64,000 bases of DNA from CAWGCE01 sp964480915 (GTDB lineage Bacteria; Planctomycetota; Planctomycetia; Pirellulales; Pirellulaceae), in the NCBI GenBank assembly GCA_964480915.1, contig CAYZRS010000006.1, positions 1 to 64,000 on the forward strand, in the 5' to 3' direction. The position numbers were made by a program, and so were the translations under genes. Below are positions 18,683 through 27,013 of the stretch, piece by piece (the stretch's first letter is position 1; every line of letters starts with the position of its first letter). The notes under the pieces were generated by a model. It was not told the DNA's origin, ran no database searches, and was given only the letters and a program-made list of their open reading frames with translations.

Positions 18683-19216
18683 CTATGGAGGCACCGTACC
18701 GATTTCGGCCGATTCCAGCGCCGCTACGTACGGCAGGTTGCGATAGGCATCTTCGTAATCCAGTCCGTACCCCACAACAAACTCGTCCGGAATATCAAAC
18801 CCGATGAAATCGGGTTCCATCTGAATTTCTTGCCGCTCCCGTTTTCGCAGCAGGACGGCGCTGCGAACCGAATTCGGACCCATCTCGTGAAAACGACGGA
18901 TCAATTCCGACATGGTGCGGCCGGTATCAAAAATGTCGTCGACGATGAGCACGTTACGGTTACTAATGTCAGGCATGAAGTCCGAATTGATAACAAGTTC
19001 GGACGGAGTCGTATCCGTGCCCCGGTAACTACTAGCGGCGACAACGCCGACCCGTAGTGGCATCTTTAGCATGCGAATCAGGTCGGCCAGCATGACAATG
19101 CTTCCGGTCATCACGCCCACGATCGTTAAGGGTGTGTCGTCGTAGACGGTATTAATCTCATCCGCCAAGCGTTGGACGCCTTCACGCAATTGCTCTTCGG
19201 TCAGCAAAGTCTTCAT
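18683..19216 (-). CDS. hpt: Hypoxanthine phosphoribosyltransferase
   Basis: 177 residues. Purine salvage enzyme that joins hypoxanthine (or guanine) to PRPP. The PRPP loop is VLIVDDIFDTGRTMSELI, with the upstream catalytic-loop region VVAASSYRGTDTT and the base-binding DFIGFDIPDEFVVGYGLDY, the usual HPRT signature. The start at 19216 (MKTLLTEEQLREG) fits family length; in-frame sequence further upstream is a non-conserved 57-residue extension. It heads the minus-strand run hpt, glycosyltransferase, glgC, mazG-like. Confidence 0.94.
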   Translation of the reverse strand: MKTLLTEEQLREGVQRLADEINTVYDDTPLTIVGVMTGSIVMLADLIRMLKMPLRVGVVAASSYRGTDTTPSELVINSDFMPDISNRNVLIVDDIFDTGRTMSELIRRFHEMGPNSVRSAVLLRKRERQEIQMEPDFIGFDIPDEFVVGYGLDYEDAYRNLPYVAALESAEIGTVPP

Positions 19217-19455
19217 CGAGTACCGGTATCCTTGGTAAGCTTGTACAGTTTTCGTCGGAGCACTGTATTTTAGGCACCCGGTCCGAAGGTCGATAGCCCG
19301 CCGTCCGGGAATCGCCAGAGGGACGCGTTTCTGCACTCCATTGGCAGGGAAAACATGGCCCGGACAATGGTCTCTTCGCGAAAACACTGACGGTCAGCGG
19401 TCGCGACAGCGGCCCACCCACTGCCCAGAAACCGAAAATGAAAGAGGACTCTTAG

Positions 19456-20235
19456 TTGCCCACTGACACCAATCCAACGAACGAAGAGAAGGGGAATAGC
19501 GGCTGGTCGCAGGTCGAAATAGACGGCCGACCCGCCGACCTCTTTACCCCTGAAACGCGTCACCCACAAAACTTCGTCGTGCTATACCTCCACAACGAAC
19601 GCGACAGTCCGCAGATTCAGAACGAGTCATTCGCGGCGGAGGCGAATCGACATGGACTGACAATCGTCGTACCTCGCTGTGGTCCCTGTTGGTGGCTCGA
19701 CGTGGTGGTACCACCTTTTGACGCGGAGCGAACGCCCGAACAGTTTCTGATCGAAAGCGTTAAACCGTGGATTGAAGAAAACCTGCAAGCGCCGCCGAAA
19801 GGGATCGCGCTGATGGGTGACGGCATGGGAGGGCAGGGCATCCTCAAACTGACTTACAAACACCCTCGCCTTTTTCCAGTCAGTGCGGCGATCACGCCGA
19901 AGATCGACTTCCATTTCCTAATCCGCGATGGTCACAACTTGCTGTGCGACTTGTTTCACGAAGAAGAGGCGGCTCGCCAACGCACGGCGATCCTGTTCGT
20001 GCAAGGGCTCAACTGGCCCCAGTTTCAGTTCTTCTGCTGCGATCCGGCCAATTATCTTTGGTGGGATGGGGCTGACCGACTGCATATGAAGCTGGGAGCC
20101 ACTGGCATCCCTCATGATTTCGAACTGGAAGTCGAAGCCGACGGCGACGAGATGGTCTACTTCGAAAAAATGCTGCCCCGCGCGATGGAGTACGTCGCCA
20201 CGCATTTGGAACGAGAGCGGTTACGGCTCGTCTAG
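19456..20235 (+). CDS. Esterase-D-like alpha/beta-hydrolase-fold protein with Asp at the nucleophile position
   Basis: 259 residues, TTG start with AGAGGA about ten nt upstream. The layout matches the putative esterase (esterase D/S-formylglutathione hydrolase-like) group: FVVLYLHNERD, then IALMGDGMGGQGILKL, then AAITPKIDFH and a late His (GIPHDFEL). The nucleophile elbow, normally G-x-S-x-G, reads G121-D122-G123-M124-G125. The Asp codon is GAC, two substitutions away from the AGC and TCC serine codons. Asp nucleophiles are known in haloalkane dehalogenases and epoxide hydrolases, but this protein otherwise resembles the esterases, so it may have a changed or lost activity. No signal peptide. 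It is followed 20 nt later by a membrane EEP-family protein. Confidence 0.8.
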   Translation: MPTDTNPTNEEKGNSGWSQVEIDGRPADLFTPETRHPQNFVVLYLHNERDSPQIQNESFAAEANRHGLTIVVPRCGPCWWLDVVVPPFDAERTPEQFLIESVKPWIEENLQAPPKGIALMGDGMGGQGILKLTYKHPRLFPVSAAITPKIDFHFLIRDGHNLLCDLFHEEEAARQRTAILFVQGLNWPQFQFFCCDPANYLWWDGADRLHMKLGATGIPHDFELEVEADGDEMVYFEKMLPRAMEYVATHLERERLRLV

Positions 20236-20255
20236 CATTCTTGGAAACCTCTTCC

Positions 20256-21197
20256 ATGCGCAAAATTTTTACGAATCTCGTTGAAGTTTTCGTCTTCTGG
20301 TCGCTATGCGCACTGGTGGCCGGGGGACTGGGGCGCAGGCACTTCCTCTTCGACTTGGCGAGCCATTTTCGGGTCCACGCCATCGCGACACTTCTACTTG
20401 GCGGACTGCTGCTCACGAGATTCAAACGACCATTTTGGGCTCGGGTCGGATTGATCGCCGGCACCCTGGGTACGCTGACGCTCCTACCATATTTGGTGCC
20501 GGCCAGAGTCAACTCGGCAACGCCCATTGGGCCGATTCGAGTCATGACGATGAATGTGTTGACCAGCAACACAGAATACGAACAGGCGATTCAGACGATT
20601 CGGCGATTTAGCCCCGACATCCTGGTGCTGTTGGAAACGAGTCGTCCGTGGGTCGAGCAGCTGGAAGCCGGCCTTTCTGCAGATTGGCCCTACCACATCA
20701 GCCGACCAGCCAACGACAATTTTGGGATCTCCCTATTCAGTCGCACGCCATGGACCGTCTGCGAAATCGATTCCCATTCAGAGGCGACGGACGTCGATTC
20801 GATCGATGCCCGCTTCGAGGAACTGGGCCTGCGGGTGATTGGCACCCACCCGTTACCACCGATGAACACGGTTTTCTGGCAGGATCGCGCGGCCGTTTTT
20901 GATTCCATTGCCAAGTCGATCACCAACTCCACAGAAGGCGCCACGCTCAAAACGGTGGTCGTCGGCGATCTCAACTGTACGCCCTGGTCACCTTGTTTCA
21001 CTCGGTTCCTGGCTCAATCCGGCCTGCGAGATTCGGCCCGCGGCCGGGGCATTGCCCCCACGTGGTCCCCACTGTTCCTGTGGATGGGATTGCCGATCGA
21101 CCATGCGCTGGTGAGCGACAACGTCGAAGTCATCCGGCGCATTGTGGGTGGAGACATTGGCAGCGACCACCGACCGGTCGTGATCGACATTCAATAG
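20256..21197 (+). CDS. Membrane-anchored endonuclease/exonuclease/phosphatase-family protein
   Basis: 313 residues from the ATG at 20256. Three hydrophobic helices occupy roughly residues 7-85 (VFVFWSLCALVAGGLG; HAIATLLLGGLLLTRF; LIAGTLGTLTLLPYL). The remainder is an EEP hydrolase: VMTMNVLTSN, DILVLLETSRPW (metal Glu), VVVGDLNCTPWS (Asp-x-Asn) and GSDHRPVVIDIQ (Asp-His pair). All core catalytic residues are present. Topology suggests the enzyme faces outward. Proteins of this layout are common in planctomycetes and proteobacteria; the substrate (nucleic acid, lipid or sugar phosphate) is not evident. Confidence 0.88.
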   Translation: MRKIFTNLVEVFVFWSLCALVAGGLGRRHFLFDLASHFRVHAIATLLLGGLLLTRFKRPFWARVGLIAGTLGTLTLLPYLVPARVNSATPIGPIRVMTMNVLTSNTEYEQAIQTIRRFSPDILVLLETSRPWVEQLEAGLSADWPYHISRPANDNFGISLFSRTPWTVCEIDSHSEATDVDSIDARFEELGLRVIGTHPLPPMNTVFWQDRAAVFDSIAKSITNSTEGATLKTVVVGDLNCTPWSPCFTRFLAQSGLRDSARGRGIAPTWSPLFLWMGLPIDHALVSDNVEVIRRIVGGDIGSDHRPVVIDIQ

Positions 21198-21204
21198 AGC
21201 CGCG

Positions 21205-21800
21205 TTACTCGGCGGACACTTTGCTCGGTTCGGTCTCTTCCACGAACTCCCTGATCAGTTCGACGAAGAAGGGAGTTTCGGTTTTCAGCATGCGACGGTA
21301 ACCAACGCTCAGTTGCTTGAGTAACTCGACATCGACCTCATCCTGTTCATCCAAGCAGAATTTGTCCATGTTCCAACCTGGCAAACCACGCGATTCGATT
21401 TCATCGTCAAATAGGTATTCAATGTTCGTGTGGCGTGGGTCTCTGGCAATCTTTGCCATCAGTGCTCGAACCACTTCCTCGTTGCCTTCGAGCACCTGTA
21501 GAAATCGCCCACCATGGAAGAACATGACGCCGGTCACCTCGAGCGCCACATTATTTCGTTTCGATGTCGCGNNNNNNNNNNNNNNNNNNNNNNNNNNNNN
21601 NNNNNNNNNNNNNNNNNNNNNNNNNNNNNNNNNNNNNNNNNNNNNNNNNNNNNNNNNNNNNNNNNNNNNNNGAAGAACATGACGCCGGTCACCTCGAGCG
21701 CCACATTATTTCGTTTCGATGTCGCGATGATGTCGTCGATCTCGGCATCGATGTCGCGGTTGGTGGCAACGAACTCGCTAGAATAAATGATCAAGTGCAT
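21205..21800 (-). CDS. BLUF-domain blue-light photoreceptor, interrupted by an artefactual assembly gap
   Basis: The gene begins MHLIIYSSEFVATN at 21800 and ends at 21205. Between them lie 100 Ns flanked by an exact 55-bp duplication; removing 155 nt gives one continuous frame of 146 residues. FAD-site residues typical of BLUF domains are visible: Tyr6 (IIYSS), Asn in SKRNNVALEVTG, Gln in FLQVLEG, DPRH, and the GWNM Trp/Met pair. The C-terminal 50 residues are helical, with no output domain, as in short PixD-type BLUF proteins that work through partner proteins. It converges with the EEP-family gene and diverges from the ECF sigma gene. Confidence 0.87.
21517..21571. repeat. Left copy of a 55-bp exact duplication at an assembly gap
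   Basis: Identical, base for base, to 21672-21726 on the other side of the 100-N gap. Interpreted as unmerged overlap of two contigs, not as a biological repeat. Confidence 0.9.
21572..21671. other. 100-N assembly gap (spurious)
   Basis: Exactly 100 Ns between two copies of the same 55 bases. Deleting the Ns and one copy restores an intact BLUF gene, so there is probably no missing sequence here. Confidence 0.9.
21672..21726. repeat. Right copy of the 55-bp duplication at the assembly gap
   Basis: Exact copy of 21517-21571; see that entry. Confidence 0.9.
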
Positions 21801-22150
21801 CGAATCGCCTCGCTCGAAAACGGCGATGTCCACGTCGACATGAAGTGACCACTCGCTACTCAATCCTAGCTCAAGAACGGACAGCTTCGCTCACGCGTGA
21901 GACAAATCGCCCTCACTACAGGTGATACAAACGGCAGGATCTCATTCGTCGCCATCGACCTCGCGGGAAATCGCGACTCCTGGCGACCGCTGTCGGGGGG
22001 CCCGACACACGTTCATTCACAACGGCAGCTCCGATTCGCTCACTTTCGCGGGGGCAACCGAGCCCAGTTACGGCCGTTTTGCAAGTTCGTATCCCAAGGA
22101 TGGCAGGTTGGTTATAATCGTTGTTTAGCAATCGAGGGGATCGAGTCACC
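21801..22150. other. Intergenic region between BLUF gene and ECF sigma gene
   Basis: 350 nt between two divergent genes. No convincing gene. It holds a consensus -10 box for the sigma-factor gene near its right end (listed separately); nothing else recognisable. Confidence 0.6.
22113..22118 (+). promoter_or_regulatory. Consensus -10 box upstream of the ECF sigma gene
   Basis: A perfect TATAAT lies 32 nt upstream of the ATG at 22151. No good -35 hexamer stands at 16-18 nt, so the promoter may be activator-dependent or weak. A short leader of about 25 nt would result. Confidence 0.4.
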
Positions 22151-22717
22151 ATGGCCAGTCAAGGTTCTTTCACGACGTGCATGGAACAGATGCGCAAGGG
22201 TGACTCGCTCGCAGAAACGATTGTCTACGATCGCTATTTTCGGCGCTTAATGGGTCTCGCTCGATCGCATATGAAATCGAGCTTCTCTTCCAAACTTGAT
22301 CCGGACGACGTCGTGCAATCGGTCTTCCACAGTTTCTTTCAGCGCAACGCTGCCGGACTGTTCAGCTACGAGGACTGGGATAGTCTGTGGGCATTGCTGG
22401 CGCGGATTACGATCCGTAAATGTTGTCGACAAGCAGAAGCGCTGTCGACGGCCAAACGAGACATCGACCGAGAAACTCGTTTGGCCGAATTAGAAATCGT
22501 CTCGCGCGAACCGACACCAGAACAAGCCAGCATTCTTGCGGATTTACTGCAGCATCTCTTTGCTGGCCTGACCGGTCCACAGCGTGAAGTGTTAGCGTAC
22601 AAGCTTGAATACCTCTCGAATGAAGAAATCAGTGAACGCATCGGTCGCACCGAGCGTTCGGTCTATCGAGCCTTGGCCACGGTGCGAAAACAGCTGGAAT
22701 TAATCGAACAGGAATAG
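22151..22717 (+). CDS. ECF-type RNA polymerase sigma factor, kinase-linked planctomycete type
   Basis: 188 residues from the ATG at 22151. Region 2 includes KLDPDDVVQSVFHSFFQR (core-RNAP and -10 contacts) and region 4 includes LSNEEISERIGRTERSVYRAL (helix-turn-helix for the -35 element). Sigma factors of this look are abundant in Planctomycetota (the group first named from Gemmata obscuriglobus) and are commonly encoded beside Ser/Thr kinases, as here: the kinase starts 7 nt downstream. No anti-sigma factor is present, so control by phosphorylation from the partner kinase is the likely model; this is inferred. An in-frame TTG at 22121 would add ten residues. Confidence 0.88.
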   Translation: MASQGSFTTCMEQMRKGDSLAETIVYDRYFRRLMGLARSHMKSSFSSKLDPDDVVQSVFHSFFQRNAAGLFSYEDWDSLWALLARITIRKCCRQAEALSTAKRDIDRETRLAELEIVSREPTPEQASILADLLQHLFAGLTGPQREVLAYKLEYLSNEEISERIGRTERSVYRALATVRKQLELIEQE

Positions 22718-22724
22718 CTGACTG

Positions 22725-25700
22725 ATGGAACTCTCCAACGCAAGCCACGACGCGATCGTTGATGAATTGGCGGAAGCCTATGAAACCAAATGGACCGTCG
22801 GAGGCGACCTAACGATCGACGAGTTCCTCCCGACGAACGAACCGATCCGGTCTAGCGTCCTTTGGGAGCTGTTGCTGGTGGATTTGGAGTTGCGTTTAAA
22901 GGCCGGCCTCGAGCCTCGAGTGGAAAGTTATCTCAATGACTTTCCAGAAATCAAGAATCAGCCGCAACCGTTAGCCAAGTTCATTCAGGCCGAGTTTCAG
23001 TTACGGTCACGAAGAGAGCCGGGCCTCGATTCAAACGAATATCGGGCTCGTTTCCCCGACGTCGAGCTGAGTTTCCTGGATCACTTCCCTGAGCAAGAGG
23101 CTCATCAGAACGAGCAACAGCGCGGTCGATATCGGCTCACCCGACCCTTTGACGAAGGCGGGTTGGGAAAAATCTGGATCGCGAAGGATGAAGAATTCTC
23201 ACGCGAAGTCGCGTTGAAAGAAATCAAGAATCGCTACGCTGACGACGAGCCGAGCCGACGTCGATTTGAGCAAGAAGCGCTGGTCACTGGCAAACTGCAG
23301 CACCCCGGAATTGTTCCCGTTTACAGCCGAGGACGACATTTCGACGGCCGGCCGTTTTATACGATGCAGCTCATTGACGGTGTCAGTTTTAAGGCGGCCA
23401 TCGGCGCGTTTCACAAGACGAACAGGGCCGGTCGATACGGCGACAGTCGAGCCATCGCGAAACGGCGGTTGCTTTCGCAGTTGGCCGATGTTTGCAAGAC
23501 GGTTCATTTCGCCCATCTGCGGGGCGTACTACATCGCGACATCAAACCATCGAACATCATGGTGGGAGACGAAGGGGGAACGTTTCTGATCGACTGGGGC
23601 CTAGCCCGAGTCCATGGAGAACTCGCATCGCCGGAACGTTTCATCGAATCCGACGCACAGGCCATTGCCCGCGATGGCAGCGAGATCTCTACCGCACTGG
23701 GGCGCGCATTAGGTTCACCGGCCTACATGAGCCCTGAACAGGCGCGTGGTGATCACGATCAAGTCGACGAACGATCCGACGTTTACAGCCTGGGCGCCAC
23801 CCTGTTTACGGTCCTGACCAATGAGCCTCCGTTCCAAGGGCTCGATACGCAATCGATCTTGGCCAAAGTCTCTGCCGGCACCGAACAGCCTCCTCGCGCC
23901 GTGAATAGCCGAATCCCTCGTAAGTTAGACGCCATCTGCCGCAAAGCGATGCACGCGGACCAATCGCAACGCTACGAATCGGCCAGCGAGCTCGGCCACG
24001 ACATCGAACGTTATTTGGCTGACGAACCAATTTTGGCGACCAGCGACACGCTGTTGGAAAAAACCCGACGGTTTTCTCGACGGCACCAAGCGGTCGCGAC
24101 GCTGTTGCTGATGACACCCGTGGCCATCGCGCTCGCCGCAGTGTTAAGCCTTGGATCGATCCGACGTGAACACGCAGCGACCGAACGAGTGAAGGGTTCT
24201 GTTGATTACGTCCTACAAAAGATCGGCGATACGTTCGATCAAACGAGCCCCGCCGTCGGAGGTCGCGACATCCTGCTCTCCGAGGCGCTTCCCATCGCCG
24301 TCGATTCGGCCCTGCAAGATACGGATGGAGATTCGGTGGGAAGGGCGATCTTTTTGACGAGAGCGAGCACGGCACTGAACAACCTGGGCAAATACGACAT
24401 CGCGCTTCAGTCGAGCACGGCTGCTGTTGATCTTTTTGAGCACGAGCTTGGCCCGGAGAATCAGCAGACGATCTATGCCTCGAACGAACGCGGCCGCGCC
24501 CTGGTTTCGCTCGATCAAATTGAAGAGGCCTACGCCACCCTTGACCCGGCCCTCAGCATCGCCAAACGCAAATTGGGTGACGATTCTCCACTGACCCAAT
24601 CGCTGGAACAAAACCTGCTGAATGCTGCGGTTCTCTCGGGGAGAGTGTCGGAAGCGATTCCACGATTGAAGGAACTGGCCAAGAGACGATCGCTGCGACC
24701 CGATGGGAAAAAGTCATTGGCTGCTCAAACGACAGAGGTCGCGGCACTAGCCAAACAACGCAAGTTCGCAGAGGCCGAACAGCAGGCGCGTGATCTCATC
24801 CTGCTCGGCACGAAACAACTGGGTCCCGATCACCCTGAAGTGCTCTCGCTTCAGAATACGCTTGCCTATGTCATGCGTTACACGGACCGCCTAAAGAGCA
24901 GCATTCGTTTGTATCAACAAACGCTCCAGCAACGAACCACAATCCTCGGTCCAAGGCACGAAAACAGCCTCATTACGATGCGAAACCTGGGCGTCGCCCT
25001 CCAAGAGGACGGTCAACTTGAGGAAGCCGGCGAACACCTGGAGACGGCCTACGACATTCAAGTCGAAGAGTTCGGATGCCATCATCGCGAAACATTAACG
25101 ACGCTCAATGACTTGGCCATTTTCTACGGCCGCGATTTGGGTGAAGTGGAACGCGCGATCGAGTTGTTTCGCACAGCGCACGCCGCCTGCGCTGACCGTT
25201 TCGGCGAATCGTCTCGTGAAGCCTTGCTCTATCTGCTCAATATTTCCGGAGCGAAAGAAGAAATCGACCTCGAAGCTTCCCTTGTCGCAGCTGAGGAATT
25301 GGCCCGGTGCACTGACGGATATGCCGAAGAGGGGCCCATCAAAGATTTCATCCGATTCCAGGCCGACAAAACACTGGCGCGACTGCATACAAAATTGGGC
25401 AATGGTGGAGCGGCCATTGCGGCGGCTCAACGCATCATCGATTCACAGAAAGAAAACCGCAACCAATCACAGACGCTCCTCGCCAGACTGATTCAGTGCG
25501 AAGGAGCGTTGCTCGAAAACCAAGTTGAGGATGCCCAGTTGTCACTGGATCATGTCGTCGATTTCGAGAACGAAAAACTGGCCGACTGGATCGAAGCAAA
25601 ACGGTGCGTACTTGCCGGGGCCGTTTTGCGTCGCCAGGGCGAAACGGAAGCGGCCAGAACTTCGCTCGAAACCGGATACGAACTGGTGTTTGACAATCTC

Positions 25701-25874
25701 GGGCCTCAAGAACAAAACCTGTTCTACTTTGCTCAGTTCGCCGCACTGGAGATGGTCGCCACACTGGAAGCGCTGGGCGAACAGACGGCCGACTGGCAAG
25801 CGGTGGCGGAATCCTGGGATTCGCCGACCCACCCGGGCTACTTGGAAGACGGCACCAAGAAAGCCGACGAGTAG
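22725..25874 (+). CDS. Transmembrane Ser/Thr protein kinase with extracytoplasmic TPR repeats
   Basis: 1049 residues. Residues 1-130 form a helical N-terminal region containing the motif SVLWELLLVDLELRLKAG, typical of planctomycete sigma-linked kinases. The kinase domain covers about 134-435: GGLGKI loop at 145-150, VALKEIK with Lys165, HRDIKPSN with catalytic Asp272, and D290-W-G in place of DFG. A transmembrane helix lies at about 456-478 (VATLLLMTPVAIALAAVLSL). Residues 480-1030 are tetratricopeptide repeats of the kinesin-light-chain type, such as GPDHPEVLSLQNTLAYVMRY. It should sense something outside the cytoplasm and phosphorylate inside; the sigma factor 7 nt upstream is the obvious target, by inference. 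Confidence 0.92.
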   Translation: MELSNASHDAIVDELAEAYETKWTVGGDLTIDEFLPTNEPIRSSVLWELLLVDLELRLKAGLEPRVESYLNDFPEIKNQPQPLAKFIQAEFQLRSRREPGLDSNEYRARFPDVELSFLDHFPEQEAHQNEQQRGRYRLTRPFDEGGLGKIWIAKDEEFSREVALKEIKNRYADDEPSRRRFEQEALVTGKLQHPGIVPVYSRGRHFDGRPFYTMQLIDGVSFKAAIGAFHKTNRAGRYGDSRAIAKRRLLSQLADVCKTVHFAHLRGVLHRDIKPSNIMVGDEGGTFLIDWGLARVHGELASPERFIESDAQAIARDGSEISTALGRALGSPAYMSPEQARGDHDQVDERSDVYSLGATLFTVLTNEPPFQGLDTQSILAKVSAGTEQPPRAVNSRIPRKLDAICRKAMHADQSQRYESASELGHDIERYLADEPILATSDTLLEKTRRFSRRHQAVATLLLMTPVAIALAAVLSLGSIRREHAATERVKGSVDYVLQKIGDTFDQTSPAVGGRDILLSEALPIAVDSALQDTDGDSVGRAIFLTRASTALNNLGKYDIALQSSTAAVDLFEHELGPENQQTIYASNERGRALVSLDQIEEAYATLDPALSIAKRKLGDDSPLTQSLEQNLLNAAVLSGRVSEAIPRLKELAKRRSLRPDGKKSLAAQTTEVAALAKQRKFAEAEQQARDLILLGTKQLGPDHPEVLSLQNTLAYVMRYTDRLKSSIRLYQQTLQQRTTILGPRHENSLITMRNLGVALQEDGQLEEAGEHLETAYDIQVEEFGCHHRETLTTLNDLAIFYGRDLGEVERAIELFRTAHAACADRFGESSREALLYLLNISGAKEEIDLEASLVAAEELARCTDGYAEEGPIKDFIRFQADKTLARLHTKLGNGGAAIAAAQRIIDSQKENRNQSQTLLARLIQCEGALLENQVEDAQLSLDHVVDFENEKLADWIEAKRCVLAGAVLRRQGETEAARTSLETGYELVFDNLGPQEQNLFYFAQFAALEMVATLEALGEQTADWQAVAESWDSPTHPGYLEDGTKKADE

Positions 25875-25875
25875 T

Positions 25876-26919
25876 TTACTCGGTGGCCGCTCCGCCGCTG
25901 GCGGCTCGCACTTGCATGAACGAGAGGCCTCTTACTTTCGTTGGGATTCGCAACAAGAGGCTGCCGGCCGTCATGAACAGCGTCGATCCATTTTCGCCAA
26001 ACGTGCAGTTGGCCGTAGCGCGTCCCGTCATGATGCGGCCCAGCAGCTTCCCGGAAGGCGTCATGATCAGCACTCCGCCGGGGCCGGTCGCCCACAGGTT
26101 ACCCTGCTCGTCGATCGCCATGCCATCTGGTAGTCCCGGGTCCGATTCCACCCAGCGCGTCGCGTCGTACAGCACCTTTCCAGCACCGACCGTACCGTCA
26201 TCCTCCAAGGGATAGGCGACATAAATCGCTTTTTTGGGTTCGGACTGCGCCACGTACAACGTGCGGCCATCGGGCGACAACCCAATCCCATTAGGGCGTG
26301 TCAGCTCCTTCGTCAACAGATCGACCGTTCGGTCAGGCCGCAATCGATAGACACCGTGCCATCCCAACTCCCGCAGGCTTTCATCCTTCAGTCCATATGG
26401 CGGATCGGTGAAATAGAGATCGCCGTTGGAATGAAACACGAGATCGTTGGGACTGTTGAACCGTTTGCCATTGAATCGATCGGCGAGCGTCACTTTTGTC
26501 CCATCCGCTTCCAGCCGATAGACGCGCCGATGGCCGTGGTCACAAACGGTCAGACGACCTTTCGCATCCAACACCAGGCCATTCGAACCGTCTTGCTTCG
26601 AGCCGCTCTCCTTCATAAAGACAGCTTCAGGTTTTGCTACCGACCAACGATGGATCATGCTTTGAGGCACGTCGGAGAACAGCAGGGCGTTTTCCTTCGG
26701 CAACCAAACCGGTCCTTCTGACCAGCGAAAACCGGATGCCAACACTTCACAGACTTCCGTCGGATCGATCAATTGACCGAGCTCTTCTTCCAACAGCTCC
26801 ACTCGGCCGACATAGACGGGCTCAACATCCTGAGAGTAAGTGCGGTCGACCCAACTGCCACACGCCACCAGCGCTGCAAGCGCGGAAAAAACGCGGAAGG
26901 CATGAGTGGAGAAATTCAA
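25876..26919 (-). CDS. Exported SMP-30/gluconolactonase-family protein
   Basis: 347 residues with a signal peptide (residues 1-30, ending TYSQ). Beta-propeller motifs of the SMP-30/gluconolactonase/LRE family are present: EGPVWLPKENALLFSDVP with the metal Glu, SPNDLVFHSNGDLYFTDPPY, RPNGIGLSPDGRTLYVAQS and PDGMAIDEQGNLWATG. These place the conserved Glu, Asn and Asp metal ligands. It is likely a periplasmic lactonase acting on sugar lactones; planctomycetes carry many such paralogues. Its stop lies one base from the stop of the kinase gene, so the two genes converge with no spacer. Confidence 0.9.
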   Translation of the reverse strand: MNFSTHAFRVFSALAALVACGSWVDRTYSQDVEPVYVGRVELLEEELGQLIDPTEVCEVLASGFRWSEGPVWLPKENALLFSDVPQSMIHRWSVAKPEAVFMKESGSKQDGSNGLVLDAKGRLTVCDHGHRRVYRLEADGTKVTLADRFNGKRFNSPNDLVFHSNGDLYFTDPPYGLKDESLRELGWHGVYRLRPDRTVDLLTKELTRPNGIGLSPDGRTLYVAQSEPKKAIYVAYPLEDDGTVGAGKVLYDATRWVESDPGLPDGMAIDEQGNLWATGPGGVLIMTPSGKLLGRIMTGRATANCTFGENGSTLFMTAGSLLLRIPTKVRGLSFMQVRAASGGAATE

Positions 26920-27013
26920 TCTCTGGCTCCCCTAAACGAAAAACGAAAAAGGCAGGAAATAGAGCACCGGCGAAGTGCTGACGAGTATACCGCGTCGACG
27001 GCAGAAAGGAGGC

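Noticed and set aside
21517..21726. Duplication as a mobile-element target site or true tandem repeat
   Set aside because: Exactly 55 bp on each side of exactly 100 Ns, with the same lengths at a second site, points to the assembler.
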